Part shown: one piece after another, positions 26,393 to 35,169 of the stretch | Layout: every line of letters starts with the position of its first letter | Numbering within the stretch: position 1 is the first letter of the stretch | From: Sphingomonas sp. GC_Shp_5 | GTDB lineage: Bacteria > Pseudomonadota > Alphaproteobacteria > Sphingomonadales > Sphingomonadaceae | NCBI RefSeq assembly: GCF_026540855.1 | Contig: NZ_JALNUP010000017.1 | Coordinates: forward strand, 1-64,000 | Direction: 5' to 3' | DNA: 64,000 nucleotides | Translations under genes and position numbers: made by a program | Notes under the pieces: model-generated | What the model saw: only the letters and a program-made list of their open reading frames with translations | Told to the model about the DNA's origin: nothing | The model's database searches: none

Positions 26393-26773
26393 ATGCCCGC
26401 AGCCATGCATGAAGTCATGGATCGCATGGATGCGATCATCTTAGAAGCGAAGGCGATGATCGCCACAGGAAGCGCGACATCCCTTGAGCCACTCCGCCCG
26501 CTGAGGCTCCGAATGGCAGGGGCGATCACATCTTTTCAATTTTCGCTCGACGAACAGATGAAGGTCATGGCCAGTCAGCACAATTCCAAGCTAAGCACAT
26601 TGCGTTCGGCCGCTGATGCATGGAATCAGATTGCAACTGAGTTTCGCGCTTTCACTTCACTTGCTCAATCTTCGAATGCTCCGACTTGGGAGGAATATAC
26701 GCGGCAGGCCAACCATTTCATGCGGCGGATCGCAGATCAAATACACTCAATAAAAGTTATATTGTCGGGCTGA
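26393..26773 (+). CDS. Hypothetical helical protein
   Basis: A 126-residue protein with no signal peptide or membrane segment and no family I recognise. It is rich in Met, Ala, Gln and predicted helix (MHEVMDRMDAIILEAKAM; LRPLRLRMAGAITSFQFSLDEQMKVM), reminiscent of small four-helix-bundle or chaperone-like proteins. A weak CAGGGA-type ribosome-binding site lies about 13 nt upstream. It neighbours c-di-GMP genes on the other strand. Function not assignable. Confidence 0.6.
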   Translation: MPAAMHEVMDRMDAIILEAKAMIATGSATSLEPLRPLRLRMAGAITSFQFSLDEQMKVMASQHNSKLSTLRSAADAWNQIATEFRAFTSLAQSSNAPTWEEYTRQANHFMRRIADQIHSIKVILSG

Positions 26774-26950
26774 CCTTGCGTCATTGATAACTTAAAGCAC
26801 CTCGCAAACGATCGGCCAGCCACTGAGAACGCGGGCGACTTTTAAAAAGTCAGTCAAATTATAGATATATCGGCTCGGGCGATCGTTGCAACGGATTAGT
26901 CTTAGCTCAGCAGACTTCGAAAATTTATGTGTAGCTTAGGAAGGCTACCT

Positions 26951-27772
26951 TCAAGCTGCCTCCGTCACCATATTCCGTCCGCGATGCTTTGAGCGATAGA
27001 GTGCCGCGTCGACATCGTCGAACAACTCAGCCGGTATCTTGGGTCCGCGAAAGACGGATAGTCCGATCGACGCCGTCACTACGTTATGCGGCGTGTTCTT
27101 TTCATGAGGAACTCTCATGTTCTCTACGTCCGCGCGCAGCGCCTCAAAAAATGAAACTGCACCGGGCGCATCGCGGCTCTTGTAGGCCATCAAGAACTCT
27201 TCGCCACCAATGCGGAAGACCATATCATCCAATTTCGCGCTGCGGCGACGTAGCAGGTTGCCGATTTGACGCAGTACAATGTCGCCAGCGGCGTGGCCGT
27301 AGGAGTCGTTGTAGGCTTTGAAATTATCGATATCGATCAGGCCCACCGATCGAACCAGCCCATCATCGGCAGCCTCTACGAACTCCGGGAAGCGCATCGA
27401 ATATGCTCGCCGATTGGGAATGCCGCACAGTGCATCAATATGGGCATAGCGGGCTTCGGTGACGTCACTGAAAATCCACAGTCTAGCAGCGAACGTGCCG
27501 TTTTCATCGAACGGAACGCTCCGACGCGACAGCACGCGTCCGTCTTTCAGGTGGACTTCATCCTGCGATGTCTCCAGCGTTGGATTGATCCGCTCGACTT
27601 CACCGATAAATGCAGTCGGGTCTACCACCTGCTCGCGAACATAATCGAGCAAGGCTATATCGTCACCATTAGCAACCATGGTCGCGGGGATCCCCCAGTG
27701 CTTCAGGAAGGCACTGTTACAGTAGACCATCTTTCGATGCGAGTCGGTCATCAATACACCGTCAGGCAGCAC
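26951..27772 (-). CDS. PAS-GGDEF diguanylate cyclase
   Basis: Visible product 273 residues: a PAS domain (residues 1-105; VLMTDSHRKMVYCNSAFLKHWGIP) and a GGDEF domain (about 110-270; DALCGIPNRRAYS, GLIDIDNFKAYNDSYGHAAGD) with an intact active-site GGEEF at 189-193. It should make c-di-GMP. No RxxD inhibitory site precedes GGEEF. The first usable start is a GTG at 27772, yet the PAS homology continues upstream in frame (LLRHSIFEQALDVLPDGV) with no ATG, GTG or TTG for about 100 nt, so the 5' end is unclear or damaged. Confidence 0.85.
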   Translation of the reverse strand: MLPDGVLMTDSHRKMVYCNSAFLKHWGIPATMVANGDDIALLDYVREQVVDPTAFIGEVERINPTLETSQDEVHLKDGRVLSRRSVPFDENGTFAARLWIFSDVTEARYAHIDALCGIPNRRAYSMRFPEFVEAADDGLVRSVGLIDIDNFKAYNDSYGHAAGDIVLRQIGNLLRRRSAKLDDMVFRIGGEEFLMAYKSRDAPGAVSFFEALRADVENMRVPHEKNTPHNVVTASIGLSVFRGPKIPAELFDDVDAALYRSKHRGRNMVTEAA

Positions 27773-28009
27773 GTCGAGCGCCTGCTCAAAAATCGAGTGG
27801 CGTAATAGTTTCTGGTCGGAGCCGACTGCAAGGGGAGAAAAGAATGAAATGGCTGCGGACCTTATGACGTTACGCCGAATATATACTACCGATGCTAAGG
27901 AGTTCTGAAAACAGCTTGATTTCGCCGATACGTATAGAGCGCAAGCAATGGCTTGGCGTCAGGTTGCTCGACCACCGCATAAGGCGGATCTCCACACCGC
28001 TCGTATCAA

Positions 28010-29776
28010 TCAGGCAACGCAGCTGGCCGGATGGCCCCGTGCCTGGACCCATGATGCGAACATTTCGGCCGAAATTGGCCGGGAGAAGAAATATCCTTGG
28101 GCTTCGTCACAGCCGATCGCCAGCAGCGGCTGCAATGTCTCCAGGGTTTCCACGCCCTCCGCAACAACCTGAAACCCCAAATCGTGGGACAGCGTGACCA
28201 TCGCTCGTACGAGTGCATATCCGTGCGTGTCGTGTTCTAGATCACGAATGAACGATTGATCGATCTTCACGACATGGGCCGGTACCTGGTGGAGATAGGA
28301 CAGGCTGCTATAGCCGGTACCAAAATCGTCGATCGCCAGCCGCACTCCAGCTGTTTTAAGCGCCATCAGCTGGTCGCGGGCTTTGCCTGAACGATCCATG
28401 ATCGCACTCTCGGTCAGCTCCAGTTCGATGCAGGCAGGCGGCAACCGGTGCTTGAGCAGCAGCAACTGGACACGGCTGGCTAGATCGTCCTCACGTAGGT
28501 TGGCAGCCGACACGTTAATCGAAAGCGTAATTTGAAGGCCCTGCTTACGCCAGATCGCCTGCTGGCGCATTGCTCGGTCGAGCACCCACGATGTCGCTTC
28601 GCGAATTAGCGCCGTTTCCTCGACCAGCGGGATGAATTCGCCTGGCGAAATCTCCCCCAGTTCGGGATGATCCCAACGTAGCAGTGCTTCTGCGCCGCAG
28701 CAGTGACCGGAGGGCAACGAAACCCGTGGCTGATAGACCAGACGAAGCTCGCCCTCACGACGCAATGCTCCGCCAAAGTCAGCCAGCAAGCCGAAACGTC
28801 GACGATACAAGGCATCGCTAGCTGGCGAGTAGGTGCTGAGGATGCGTTCGTTCGCCCGCGAATCCTGTGCTGCGCTGTAACCGGTGCGCAACGCGTCTTG
28901 CGGGCTTGTCTTGCCCAATACGATCGGAGCGACACCAAGCGCCGGTGTCGTCGTGAAGCCGATCGTCTCATCGCCGCTGATCGATGAAACGTCGGCGGCG
29001 ATGCGCTCCAGCATGGCTTCGCTCACGTCCTCGTCGGCTAAAAAGGCCAGCTGCGTGGCGGCCACATGATAGGCCTGGCATGATGACGGCAGCGCCCGCA
29101 CGAGCATTCGCACTGCACCCCTGACGATCTCGTCGTAATGCGCAGGCCCCATCACGCGACCGACGCTGTCGAGCTCACCGTTCTGCGCGAGGTCGATGAT
29201 AACCGCACGCCGGCTCTCGCCCGGTTGATCACGTGCCAGATCGTCGAGATCCTCGATAAACTGATTGCGGTTCGGTAACCCGCTTAGCGGGTCGACCCGA
29301 CCGTAGGCATGCTGAAGCTCGATCTGCGCCATGACCATCGCCGCCAGATCGCGCAGTGCCGACATCTCCTTGTCGGATGCGCTACGCGGGGTCTCGCCCA
29401 CCACGCATAGTGCCCCCAGACAATATCCCTCACGCGTGACCAACGGCGCCCCGGCATAGAAGCGGGCTCCGGTGCCGGCCAGCGTACTCTCGGCATAGCG
29501 CGGGTTGGCGAGCAAGTCCGGGACCAGCAACAGATCGCCGCTTTCCGTCACTTCATTACACGGCGCATCGTGACGCGGCATCTCGGTATCGGTCACCCCC
29601 AAGCGGGACATGAACCACTGCCGATCACTGTCGGTGAGCGAGATCGCGGACGCTTCCAACGAAAAGATCTGTCCGGCCATTCGCGTGATGCGATCGAAGC
29701 TTTCGCTCGTCTGCGATTCGATCAAGCCCAGCTGGCGCAAGGCAGTAATACGTTCAAATTCCGATTCGGCGGCCAT
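28010..29776 (-). CDS. GAF-GGDEF(degenerate)-EAL c-di-GMP phosphodiesterase
   Basis: 588 residues. The N-terminal GAF domain (about 5-160) holds MPRHDAPCNEV and RFYAGAPLVTREGYCLGALCV. A GGDEF-like domain (about 160-310; DPLSGLPNRNQFIEDLD) lacks the GGDEF loop, having AATQLAFLADE there, so it cannot cyclise GTP. The EAL domain (about 335-580) is intact: GAEALLRWDHP, LSINVSAANL, ELELTESAIMD, IDDFGTGYSSLSYL, QGYFFSRP. It should degrade c-di-GMP. The start is ATG 29776 with GGGGAG upstream. It lies upstream of the PAS-GGDEF gene on the same strand. Confidence 0.92.
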   Translation of the reverse strand: MAAESEFERITALRQLGLIESQTSESFDRITRMAGQIFSLEASAISLTDSDRQWFMSRLGVTDTEMPRHDAPCNEVTESGDLLLVPDLLANPRYAESTLAGTGARFYAGAPLVTREGYCLGALCVVGETPRSASDKEMSALRDLAAMVMAQIELQHAYGRVDPLSGLPNRNQFIEDLDDLARDQPGESRRAVIIDLAQNGELDSVGRVMGPAHYDEIVRGAVRMLVRALPSSCQAYHVAATQLAFLADEDVSEAMLERIAADVSSISGDETIGFTTTPALGVAPIVLGKTSPQDALRTGYSAAQDSRANERILSTYSPASDALYRRRFGLLADFGGALRREGELRLVYQPRVSLPSGHCCGAEALLRWDHPELGEISPGEFIPLVEETALIREATSWVLDRAMRQQAIWRKQGLQITLSINVSAANLREDDLASRVQLLLLKHRLPPACIELELTESAIMDRSGKARDQLMALKTAGVRLAIDDFGTGYSSLSYLHQVPAHVVKIDQSFIRDLEHDTHGYALVRAMVTLSHDLGFQVVAEGVETLETLQPLLAIGCDEAQGYFFSRPISAEMFASWVQARGHPASCVA

Positions 29777-29987
29777 CAATTCAGTGCTCCCCAGATACCA
29801 AGTAGCCGATGATCCTTACCTATTCGTACTTCACACAGGTTGGTGAGCCTTGCCGCAGCGCGTTTGTTCGTGGAGTCGACCGCCATCGGTGCAAGACAAG
29901 CGAAAATCGGCCGACAAGGCTTCTCGATTGGGAGGGGGCTTTCAAGAACGGCTAAGGTGAAAGCCGCGCGTCTACGTCGGTCCGAAG

Positions 29988-30605
29988 CTACGCTTCGTTC
30001 AGAAAACCCATGACGAGCCGGACGATCGCTTCCTCCAGCTCGATCGTACCCAGCAAAGAAAGAGATCGCAGGGTTGTGGCGCGCAGCACCTCCACGATGG
30101 CCGTGGTCAGGACGAACCGGCCGGCGTCGGACAGCCGCCGAATGTGCGCTTCGCCAGCTCCACGCCATACAGCGATAATGGCGTCGGCGACATGCTCCGT
30201 AGGCTCGGGCAAGCCGCGTTCCAGCGCGAAGGCGACAAGCGAGCGGATCAGACGAGGATCGACATGGCGATGCCGGGCGAAAGCATCGTGCATCAGGCGG
30301 ACGATTGCTTGGACCGTCTTTTCCCATGGCTCGCCTGCTCGCGCTTCCAGCAGCGCGTCAATCTCCCGTCGCATCGTCTCGCGCTGGCGCTCGATCAGCG
30401 CGACGACGATCGCCTCCCGGTTGTCGAAATACTGGTAGAGTGTGCCGATCGAGTAGCCGGCGTGCTGCGCGAGCAGATTGGTGGTCAGGCCTTTGCCCCC
30501 GTCGTCGTCCAGAATCTGAGCGGTAGCCTCCAGAATGGTGTCGACGGTCTGCCGGGACCGATCCTGTCGCGGTTTCTTTCTTTCGGGATCAACGCCTTGC
30601 TTCAC
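29988..30605 (-). CDS. TetR/AcrR family transcriptional regulator
   Basis: A 205-residue TetR repressor: RSRQTVDTILEATAQILDDDG, then TTNLLAQHAGYSIGTLYQYFDNREAIVVAL as the helix-turn-helix (residues about 13-60). The C-terminal domain is of the AcrR_C-like type. The GTG start at 30605 is chosen because AAGGG lies 6 nt upstream and the domain begins soon after; the frame is open further but overlaps the divergent hydrolase gene. It is divergent from that gene and probably represses it. Confidence 0.88.
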   Translation of the reverse strand: MKQGVDPERKKPRQDRSRQTVDTILEATAQILDDDGGKGLTTNLLAQHAGYSIGTLYQYFDNREAIVVALIERQRETMRREIDALLEARAGEPWEKTVQAIVRLMHDAFARHRHVDPRLIRSLVAFALERGLPEPTEHVADAIIAVWRGAGEAHIRRLSDAGRFVLTTAIVEVLRATTLRSLSLLGTIELEEAIVRLVMGFLNEA

Positions 30606-30734
30606 TGTCGCCCTTGCTTGCGGCTGCGTTCCGGATCGCGAGTATGAGCCCCGGCGGCTTTCGATACAATGGATGCTCCTGATGTTCGAACGCCCCTCGT
30701 TCCGACGCAGCCACCCCATCGCATAGAGACGCTG

Positions 30735-31835
30735 ATGATCCGCCTGAGCTCTTTCCGCCTCCGCGAACGCCTTCGTAACTCGCCATTCCGCCTCGGCGTC
30801 ATCGGCTGCGCGCTGACTCTCTTGTTCGGTGCGAGCAACGCCCTCGCGCAGGGACGCGGTGGCGAGGACCCGTACCATGCCAAGATCGCGACCGCCGGCT
30901 ACGCGCGCCGGGTGGCCGTGGTGAACGGCGTCCGGCTGAGCTATTGGGAGGGACCGGACAACGGCCCCCCGCTGGTGCTGCTGCACGCCCAGTTCCTTGA
31001 CTGGTACTCCTACAGCAGGGTGCTGCCGGCACTAGCCGTCAAATACCATGTCTACGACATCGACTATCCGGGACACGGCGAGACGCGCACGCCCGCAGGC
31101 TATCCAATGACGGCTGACCGCATCGGCGCCGATCTCGGCGACTTCATCGGGCGTGTGATCGGCAAGCCGGTGTTCCTGACCGGCAATTCGTCGGGTGGGC
31201 TGCTGGCGACCTGGCTGGCGGCCAACAGGCCCGGCCTGGTCCGGAAGGCGCTCTTGGAGGACCCGCCGCTCTTCGCGTCCGAATATCCGGCCATCAAGCA
31301 GACTATCGCCTACAAATCATTCGCTACCAGCTACAGTGCGACGACGAAAGACCATCCCGCCGACTTCCTCTCCTACTGGATCGACCACAGCCGCGAGTTC
31401 TTCCGCAACCGCGCCGGTCCTGGGGTCGCTTTCTTCCTGACCCGCGCGGTAAGCATGTACCAGCGCAACCATCCCGGTCAGCCGGTCGAGCTGCCGATGC
31501 TGGCAGACCGCAACCTCACGATGTTCATGCTTGTCCGTGGGCTCAGCCAGTATGATCCCCGCTTCGGCGCGGCCTTCTACGACGGGAGCTGGAACCGGGG
31601 GTTCGACCATGCCGCCGCGCTGGCGAAAATTCGATGCCCGATCCTTCTCATGCAGGCGAACTGGTCGATCAACGACCACGGGCTCCTCAACGGCGCCATG
31701 ACCCGGGAGCAGGCGGACAGGGCCATGTCGCTGCTCAAGCACGGCACCTACCTGAAGGTAGACGCCGACCACGTCGTCAACGTCGACAAGCCCGACCTCT
31801 GGCTGAAGGTGGTGCAGGGCTTCTTCGTCGATTGA
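30735..31835 (+). CDS. Exported alpha/beta hydrolase
   Basis: A 366-residue protein with an N-terminal signal or anchor (LGVIGCALTLLFGASNALA, residues 20-38). The alpha/beta-hydrolase fold has LVLLHAQFLDWYSYSRVLPAL, IDYPGHGET and the nucleophile Ser152 in LTGNSSGG; ILLMQAN holds the strand before the acid and DADHVVN the catalytic His. The substrate is unknown; homologues are generic esterases and epoxide-hydrolase-like enzymes. Divergent from a TetR gene (129 nt between starts). An earlier in-frame start at 30669 would bury the signal peptide. Confidence 0.85.
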   Translation: MIRLSSFRLRERLRNSPFRLGVIGCALTLLFGASNALAQGRGGEDPYHAKIATAGYARRVAVVNGVRLSYWEGPDNGPPLVLLHAQFLDWYSYSRVLPALAVKYHVYDIDYPGHGETRTPAGYPMTADRIGADLGDFIGRVIGKPVFLTGNSSGGLLATWLAANRPGLVRKALLEDPPLFASEYPAIKQTIAYKSFATSYSATTKDHPADFLSYWIDHSREFFRNRAGPGVAFFLTRAVSMYQRNHPGQPVELPMLADRNLTMFMLVRGLSQYDPRFGAAFYDGSWNRGFDHAAALAKIRCPILLMQANWSINDHGLLNGAMTREQADRAMSLLKHGTYLKVDADHVVNVDKPDLWLKVVQGFFVD

Positions 31836-31955
31836 AGCCCGTCTCTGGCGATGCGCCGTACAGCTCTTGCCGGCGGATGACCCGGACTGACAGGCTTCGG
31901 CTTTCCTAGTTAGGATGGTGTTTTCGGAAGTAGGGAAGCCGCCTTTGCGGGCTGA

Positions 31956-32852
31956 TCAGCCAGGAACGTCGAGCGACACTTCGAGGTGATCGACGATCGC
32001 CCGGACTTTCGCCGATGGCCTTGGGCCTGCCGGAAAGACAGCATAGACCTCCGCCGGATCGAGCCGGTAAGGTTCGAGCAGCTGCGTAAGTTGGCCAGTG
32101 CGCAGTTCCTCTCCTGCCATGACGCGGGTCGCCAGCGCGATGCCCAGCCCCGCTACCGCAGCCGCCAGTACCCCCGGCGCTGAATTGATCCAGAGCTTCG
32201 CGGGGACATCGACGGAGGTGACAGACTGGTTGTGCGTGAAGCGCCAGCTCTCGCGACCAAACAGGCCATGCTGAACAATACAATCGTGCCGGGCGAGTTC
32301 GGCCGGATTGGCAGGCGCGCCATGTGCCGAGAGATAGGCCGGTGCCGCGACCACCAGTCGCTCGACCAGCGCCAGTCTGCGCGCGCCGAAGGTGGAGTCA
32401 TCCAGCGGTCCGACGCCCAGGCGAATGGCAACATCGACGCCGTCCGTGATTAGGTTCTGACGTGCGTCGCTCATGATCATCTCGACCCGAAGATCCGGAT
32501 GCCGGGCCAGGAACGTCGCCATCGCCGGGATCACCGCGCGCGTGCCATAAAGCACCGGCATCGCAAGGCGGATCACGCCGTGCAGCGAGTCCACCCCCCG
32601 GGCTGCCTGTTCGGCCTCCTCCATCTCTGTGAGCAGGTATCTCGCACGCTCCAGATAGAGGGTGCCGGCTTCCGTCAGCGAGATGCTGCGGGTGGTGCGC
32701 AGCAGCAGCGTCGTGCCCAGTCGCGCTTCCAAGGTACCGACGATCCGCGACACCGAGGGTTGCGAGAGCTTCAGCTCGCGCGCGGCACGCGTAAGGCTGC
32801 CACTCTCCGCCACGCGGACAAAGACCGCCATTTCCTGCCAGCGATCACTCAT
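31956..32852 (-). CDS. LysR family transcriptional regulator
   Basis: A 298-residue LTTR: EMAVFVRVAESGSLTRAARELKLSQPSVSRIVGTLEARLGTTLLLRTTR (helix-turn-helix), then GVIRLAMPVLYG opening the ligand domain. Divergent from the peroxiredoxin gene at 32956 with 103 nt between the starts; a perfect 12-bp palindrome sits right upstream of its start. It probably controls the thiol/GST gene group to its right. Confidence 0.9.
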   Translation of the reverse strand: MSDRWQEMAVFVRVAESGSLTRAARELKLSQPSVSRIVGTLEARLGTTLLLRTTRSISLTEAGTLYLERARYLLTEMEEAEQAARGVDSLHGVIRLAMPVLYGTRAVIPAMATFLARHPDLRVEMIMSDARQNLITDGVDVAIRLGVGPLDDSTFGARRLALVERLVVAAPAYLSAHGAPANPAELARHDCIVQHGLFGRESWRFTHNQSVTSVDVPAKLWINSAPGVLAAAVAGLGIALATRVMAGEELRTGQLTQLLEPYRLDPAEVYAVFPAGPRPSAKVRAIVDHLEVSLDVPG

Positions 32853-32855
32853 TCG

Positions 32856-32867
32856 ATATCCGGATAT
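32856..32867. promoter_or_regulatory. 12-bp palindrome ATATCCGGATAT
   Basis: A perfect palindrome 4 bp upstream of the LysR start codon in the divergent LysR/peroxiredoxin promoter region. Its place suits an autoregulatory LysR site or an overlap with the -10 region. Symmetry and location are the only evidence. Confidence 0.45.
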
Positions 32868-32955
32868 ATGCTGTTCGCATCGGGTGGATACTCCAGCTTT
32901 CCTGGATGCCCTAATTCCGGCTCACGGCGGCTCCGCCGCGATACGGAGAATGGCG

Positions 32956-33633
32956 ATGAAACTTCAGGAGAAGCTCGACGCGATGCGCGAAGATTTCGAG
33001 AACGGACGCTTTCCGCTCGTTCCGACCCGCGAGCAGCTCGATACGATGAGCCAGGCGACCCAGTCGCTGATCGACAGCAAGCAGGCCGATCACGCCCTGA
33101 AGGCCGGCGATACGGCCCCCGATTTCACGCTTCAGGATGCGGACGGCAACAGCATAAGTTCGCACGCGCTGTTCGCGCAGGGGCCGCTGATCGCGACCTT
33201 CTATCGCGGCGTCTGGTGCCCCTATTGCAACTATGATCTCCAGGCGCTGGAGGAAGTCCGGCCGGAGATCGAGGCACGCGGCGCGAGCCTTGTTGCGATC
33301 TCGCCCCAAACGCCCGCGAACAGCCGCAAGTCGCAGCGCGACAACAAGCTCGGTTTCCCGATCCTCAGCGATGCTGGCACTGCCCTCGCCGCTGAATTCG
33401 GGCTGCGCTTCGCGCTGCCGGATGACCTGATCCAGGTCTACCGGCAGTTCGGCAACGACCTGCCGAAGATCAACGACGATCCGGCCTGGGTGCTGCCGAT
33501 GCCCGCGCGCTACGTGATCGGGACGGATGGCGTGATCGCCTATGCCGAGGTCAATCCCGATTACACCCGGCGTCCCGATCCGTCCGAGCTGTTGCCGGTG
33601 CTCGACCGCCTGCGCGCCGGCACCCCAGCCTGA
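32956..33633 (+). CDS. AhpC/TSA-type peroxiredoxin-like protein
   Basis: A 225-residue protein with a helical N-terminus (about 1-50) followed by a thioredoxin fold: GDTAPDFTLQDADG, then FYRGVWCPYCNYDLQAL. Cys88 and Cys91 form a CPYC pair where peroxiredoxins have the peroxidatic Cys, so the protein could act as a thiol peroxidase or disulfide reductase. DGVIAYAEVNPDYTRRPDPSELL is the typical end. The start at 32956 is chosen over 32950 by the spacing from GGAG. It heads a run of thiol-related genes (two GSTs, SDR). Confidence 0.9.
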   Translation: MKLQEKLDAMREDFENGRFPLVPTREQLDTMSQATQSLIDSKQADHALKAGDTAPDFTLQDADGNSISSHALFAQGPLIATFYRGVWCPYCNYDLQALEEVRPEIEARGASLVAISPQTPANSRKSQRDNKLGFPILSDAGTALAAEFGLRFALPDDLIQVYRQFGNDLPKINDDPAWVLPMPARYVIGTDGVIAYAEVNPDYTRRPDPSELLPVLDRLRAGTPA

Positions 33634-33713
33634 TCCATAGTCCGAACAGCCCAGCTCCGTCGTGCGATCACACAAGGCTGGCCGGCAAACCCCATACAAA
33701 GGACCACTTTCCA

Positions 33714-34382
33714 ATGTCGATCAAGATTTATGGCGACCCCGGTTCGGGCAGCCTGCGCCGCGTCACATCCGCAGCAGCGATCATGGGTGTCGCCATCGAG
33801 CGCGTGAACATCGACCTTTTCAAGGGCGAGAGCCATACCCCCGACTTCCTGGCGCTGAACCCCCATGGGCTATCGCCGGTGATGGTGGACGGCGACGTCG
33901 TTCTCTACGAGGCGTCGGCGATCAATCTCTATCTCGCGGAGAAGGCGGGCGGCAAGCTGCTCGGAGCCTCGACGCGGGAGCGGTACGAGGTGCTGCAATG
34001 GATGTTCTGGTCGGGCGAGCAGTGGCGCATATTCGCGACGCTCACGTTCGATGAACGGATCGGCAAGCGCTTCATGGGCCAGCCCGAAGATAAAAGCATC
34101 GTCGAGCTGGCGTTCGCCAAGCTTCGGGCGGGTGGCGCAGTGCTCGACGCGCATCTGGCGGATCGGCGCTTCGTCGTCGGCGACCATCTGACGCTGGCCG
34201 ACATCGACATCGCGGCACCCTTTTCGCAGTCGGCACGCACCAAGCTCCCATTTTCGGAGTTCCCGCACCTTGTCGCGTGGCAGCAGCGGATGCTCGACAC
34301 CGTGCCGGCCTGGGCGGAGACGAAGCAGGAGGTAGACAAGCGGATCGACGGCGCGCTGACCGGCGCTGGGATAGAATTGTGA
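33714..34382 (+). CDS. Glutathione S-transferase
   Basis: A 222-residue GST. The N-terminal thioredoxin domain is IYGDPGSGSLRRVTSAAAIMG and NPHGLSPVMVDGDVVLYEASAINLYLAEK (the ESxAI glutathione site); the C-terminal helical domain has FVVGDHLTLADIDIAAPF. The Ser-Gly-Ser-Leu-Arg run near residue 10 carries the likely activating Ser. Follows the peroxiredoxin gene by 80 nt and precedes a second GST. Confidence 0.9.
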   Translation: MSIKIYGDPGSGSLRRVTSAAAIMGVAIERVNIDLFKGESHTPDFLALNPHGLSPVMVDGDVVLYEASAINLYLAEKAGGKLLGASTRERYEVLQWMFWSGEQWRIFATLTFDERIGKRFMGQPEDKSIVELAFAKLRAGGAVLDAHLADRRFVVGDHLTLADIDIAAPFSQSARTKLPFSEFPHLVAWQQRMLDTVPAWAETKQEVDKRIDGALTGAGIEL

Positions 34383-34399
34383 GCGCGGGACGGTCGACG

Positions 34400-35059
34400 A
34401 TGGATCACGAACTCTTCTGGATGAGCGGCAGCCCCTATGCGTGGCGGGTGCAGTTGGCGCTCGAATATAAAGGCGTGCCGTATGCTTCTCACCGCATGGA
34501 CTCGGGCAGCCAAGAGAACCGCTCGCCGGCATTCCTAGAGCTTAATCCGCGCGGCAAGGTGCCGGTGCTGAAGACCGGCGGGGCGGCGCTCTACGAGTCC
34601 GTGGCCATCATCGCCTTCCTGGATCGTGCCCATCCCGACGTACCGCTGTTCGGTGAAACGGCGCAGGAGCACGGGCGCATCTGGCAGCGTGTGAGCGAGT
34701 TTGAGAACTACACACGCGATCTGTTCGATGTTGAGATCGTCCGCCCGCTTTTGCGCGGCTATGCGAAGGACGATCCCGAGGCGATGCGCGTCTCGGCTGC
34801 TCGCGTGTATGATGCGCTTGGCTGGATGGAGCAGACCCTGTCGATCACGCCTTATCTGGCGGGTGACGACATCACCGCAGCGGACATCGTCGCACTTCCG
34901 AACATCCAGATGCTGCGACGGGTCGCGGTGCGGCCGGAAGCCATCGCGATGGCCCTCGGCCTCGAAGACCTCAGCGTACGTCTGCCGGCATTGGGCGCGT
35001 GGCTGGCGCGGGTCGAGACAATGCGGGGCTATGACGCTGCTTATCCACCGCACTGGTAG
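34400..35059 (+). CDS. Glutathione S-transferase
   Basis: A 219-residue GST: MDHELFWMSGSPYAWRVQLALE, NPRGKVPVLKTGGAALYESVAIIAFLD, then YLAGDDITAADIVALPNIQML. Ser near residue 11 (SGSPYAWRV) is the likely catalytic residue. An in-frame GTG at 34379 overlaps the stop of the previous GST (GTGA) and is an alternative start that would couple the two. The two GSTs differ well beyond the motif level, so they are not a recent duplication. Confidence 0.9.
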   Translation: MDHELFWMSGSPYAWRVQLALEYKGVPYASHRMDSGSQENRSPAFLELNPRGKVPVLKTGGAALYESVAIIAFLDRAHPDVPLFGETAQEHGRIWQRVSEFENYTRDLFDVEIVRPLLRGYAKDDPEAMRVSAARVYDALGWMEQTLSITPYLAGDDITAADIVALPNIQMLRRVAVRPEAIAMALGLEDLSVRLPALGAWLARVETMRGYDAAYPPHW

Positions 35060-35169
35060 GGTTGATCGGGAAGCAGGCTGCGTGCGCAGATTGGGCCCTA
35101 CCGCCCTGAAAGCTGCACGTTCAACAACCAAAAGGTGCAGTTAGCACTGGACCATTGAAAGGGTCGATC

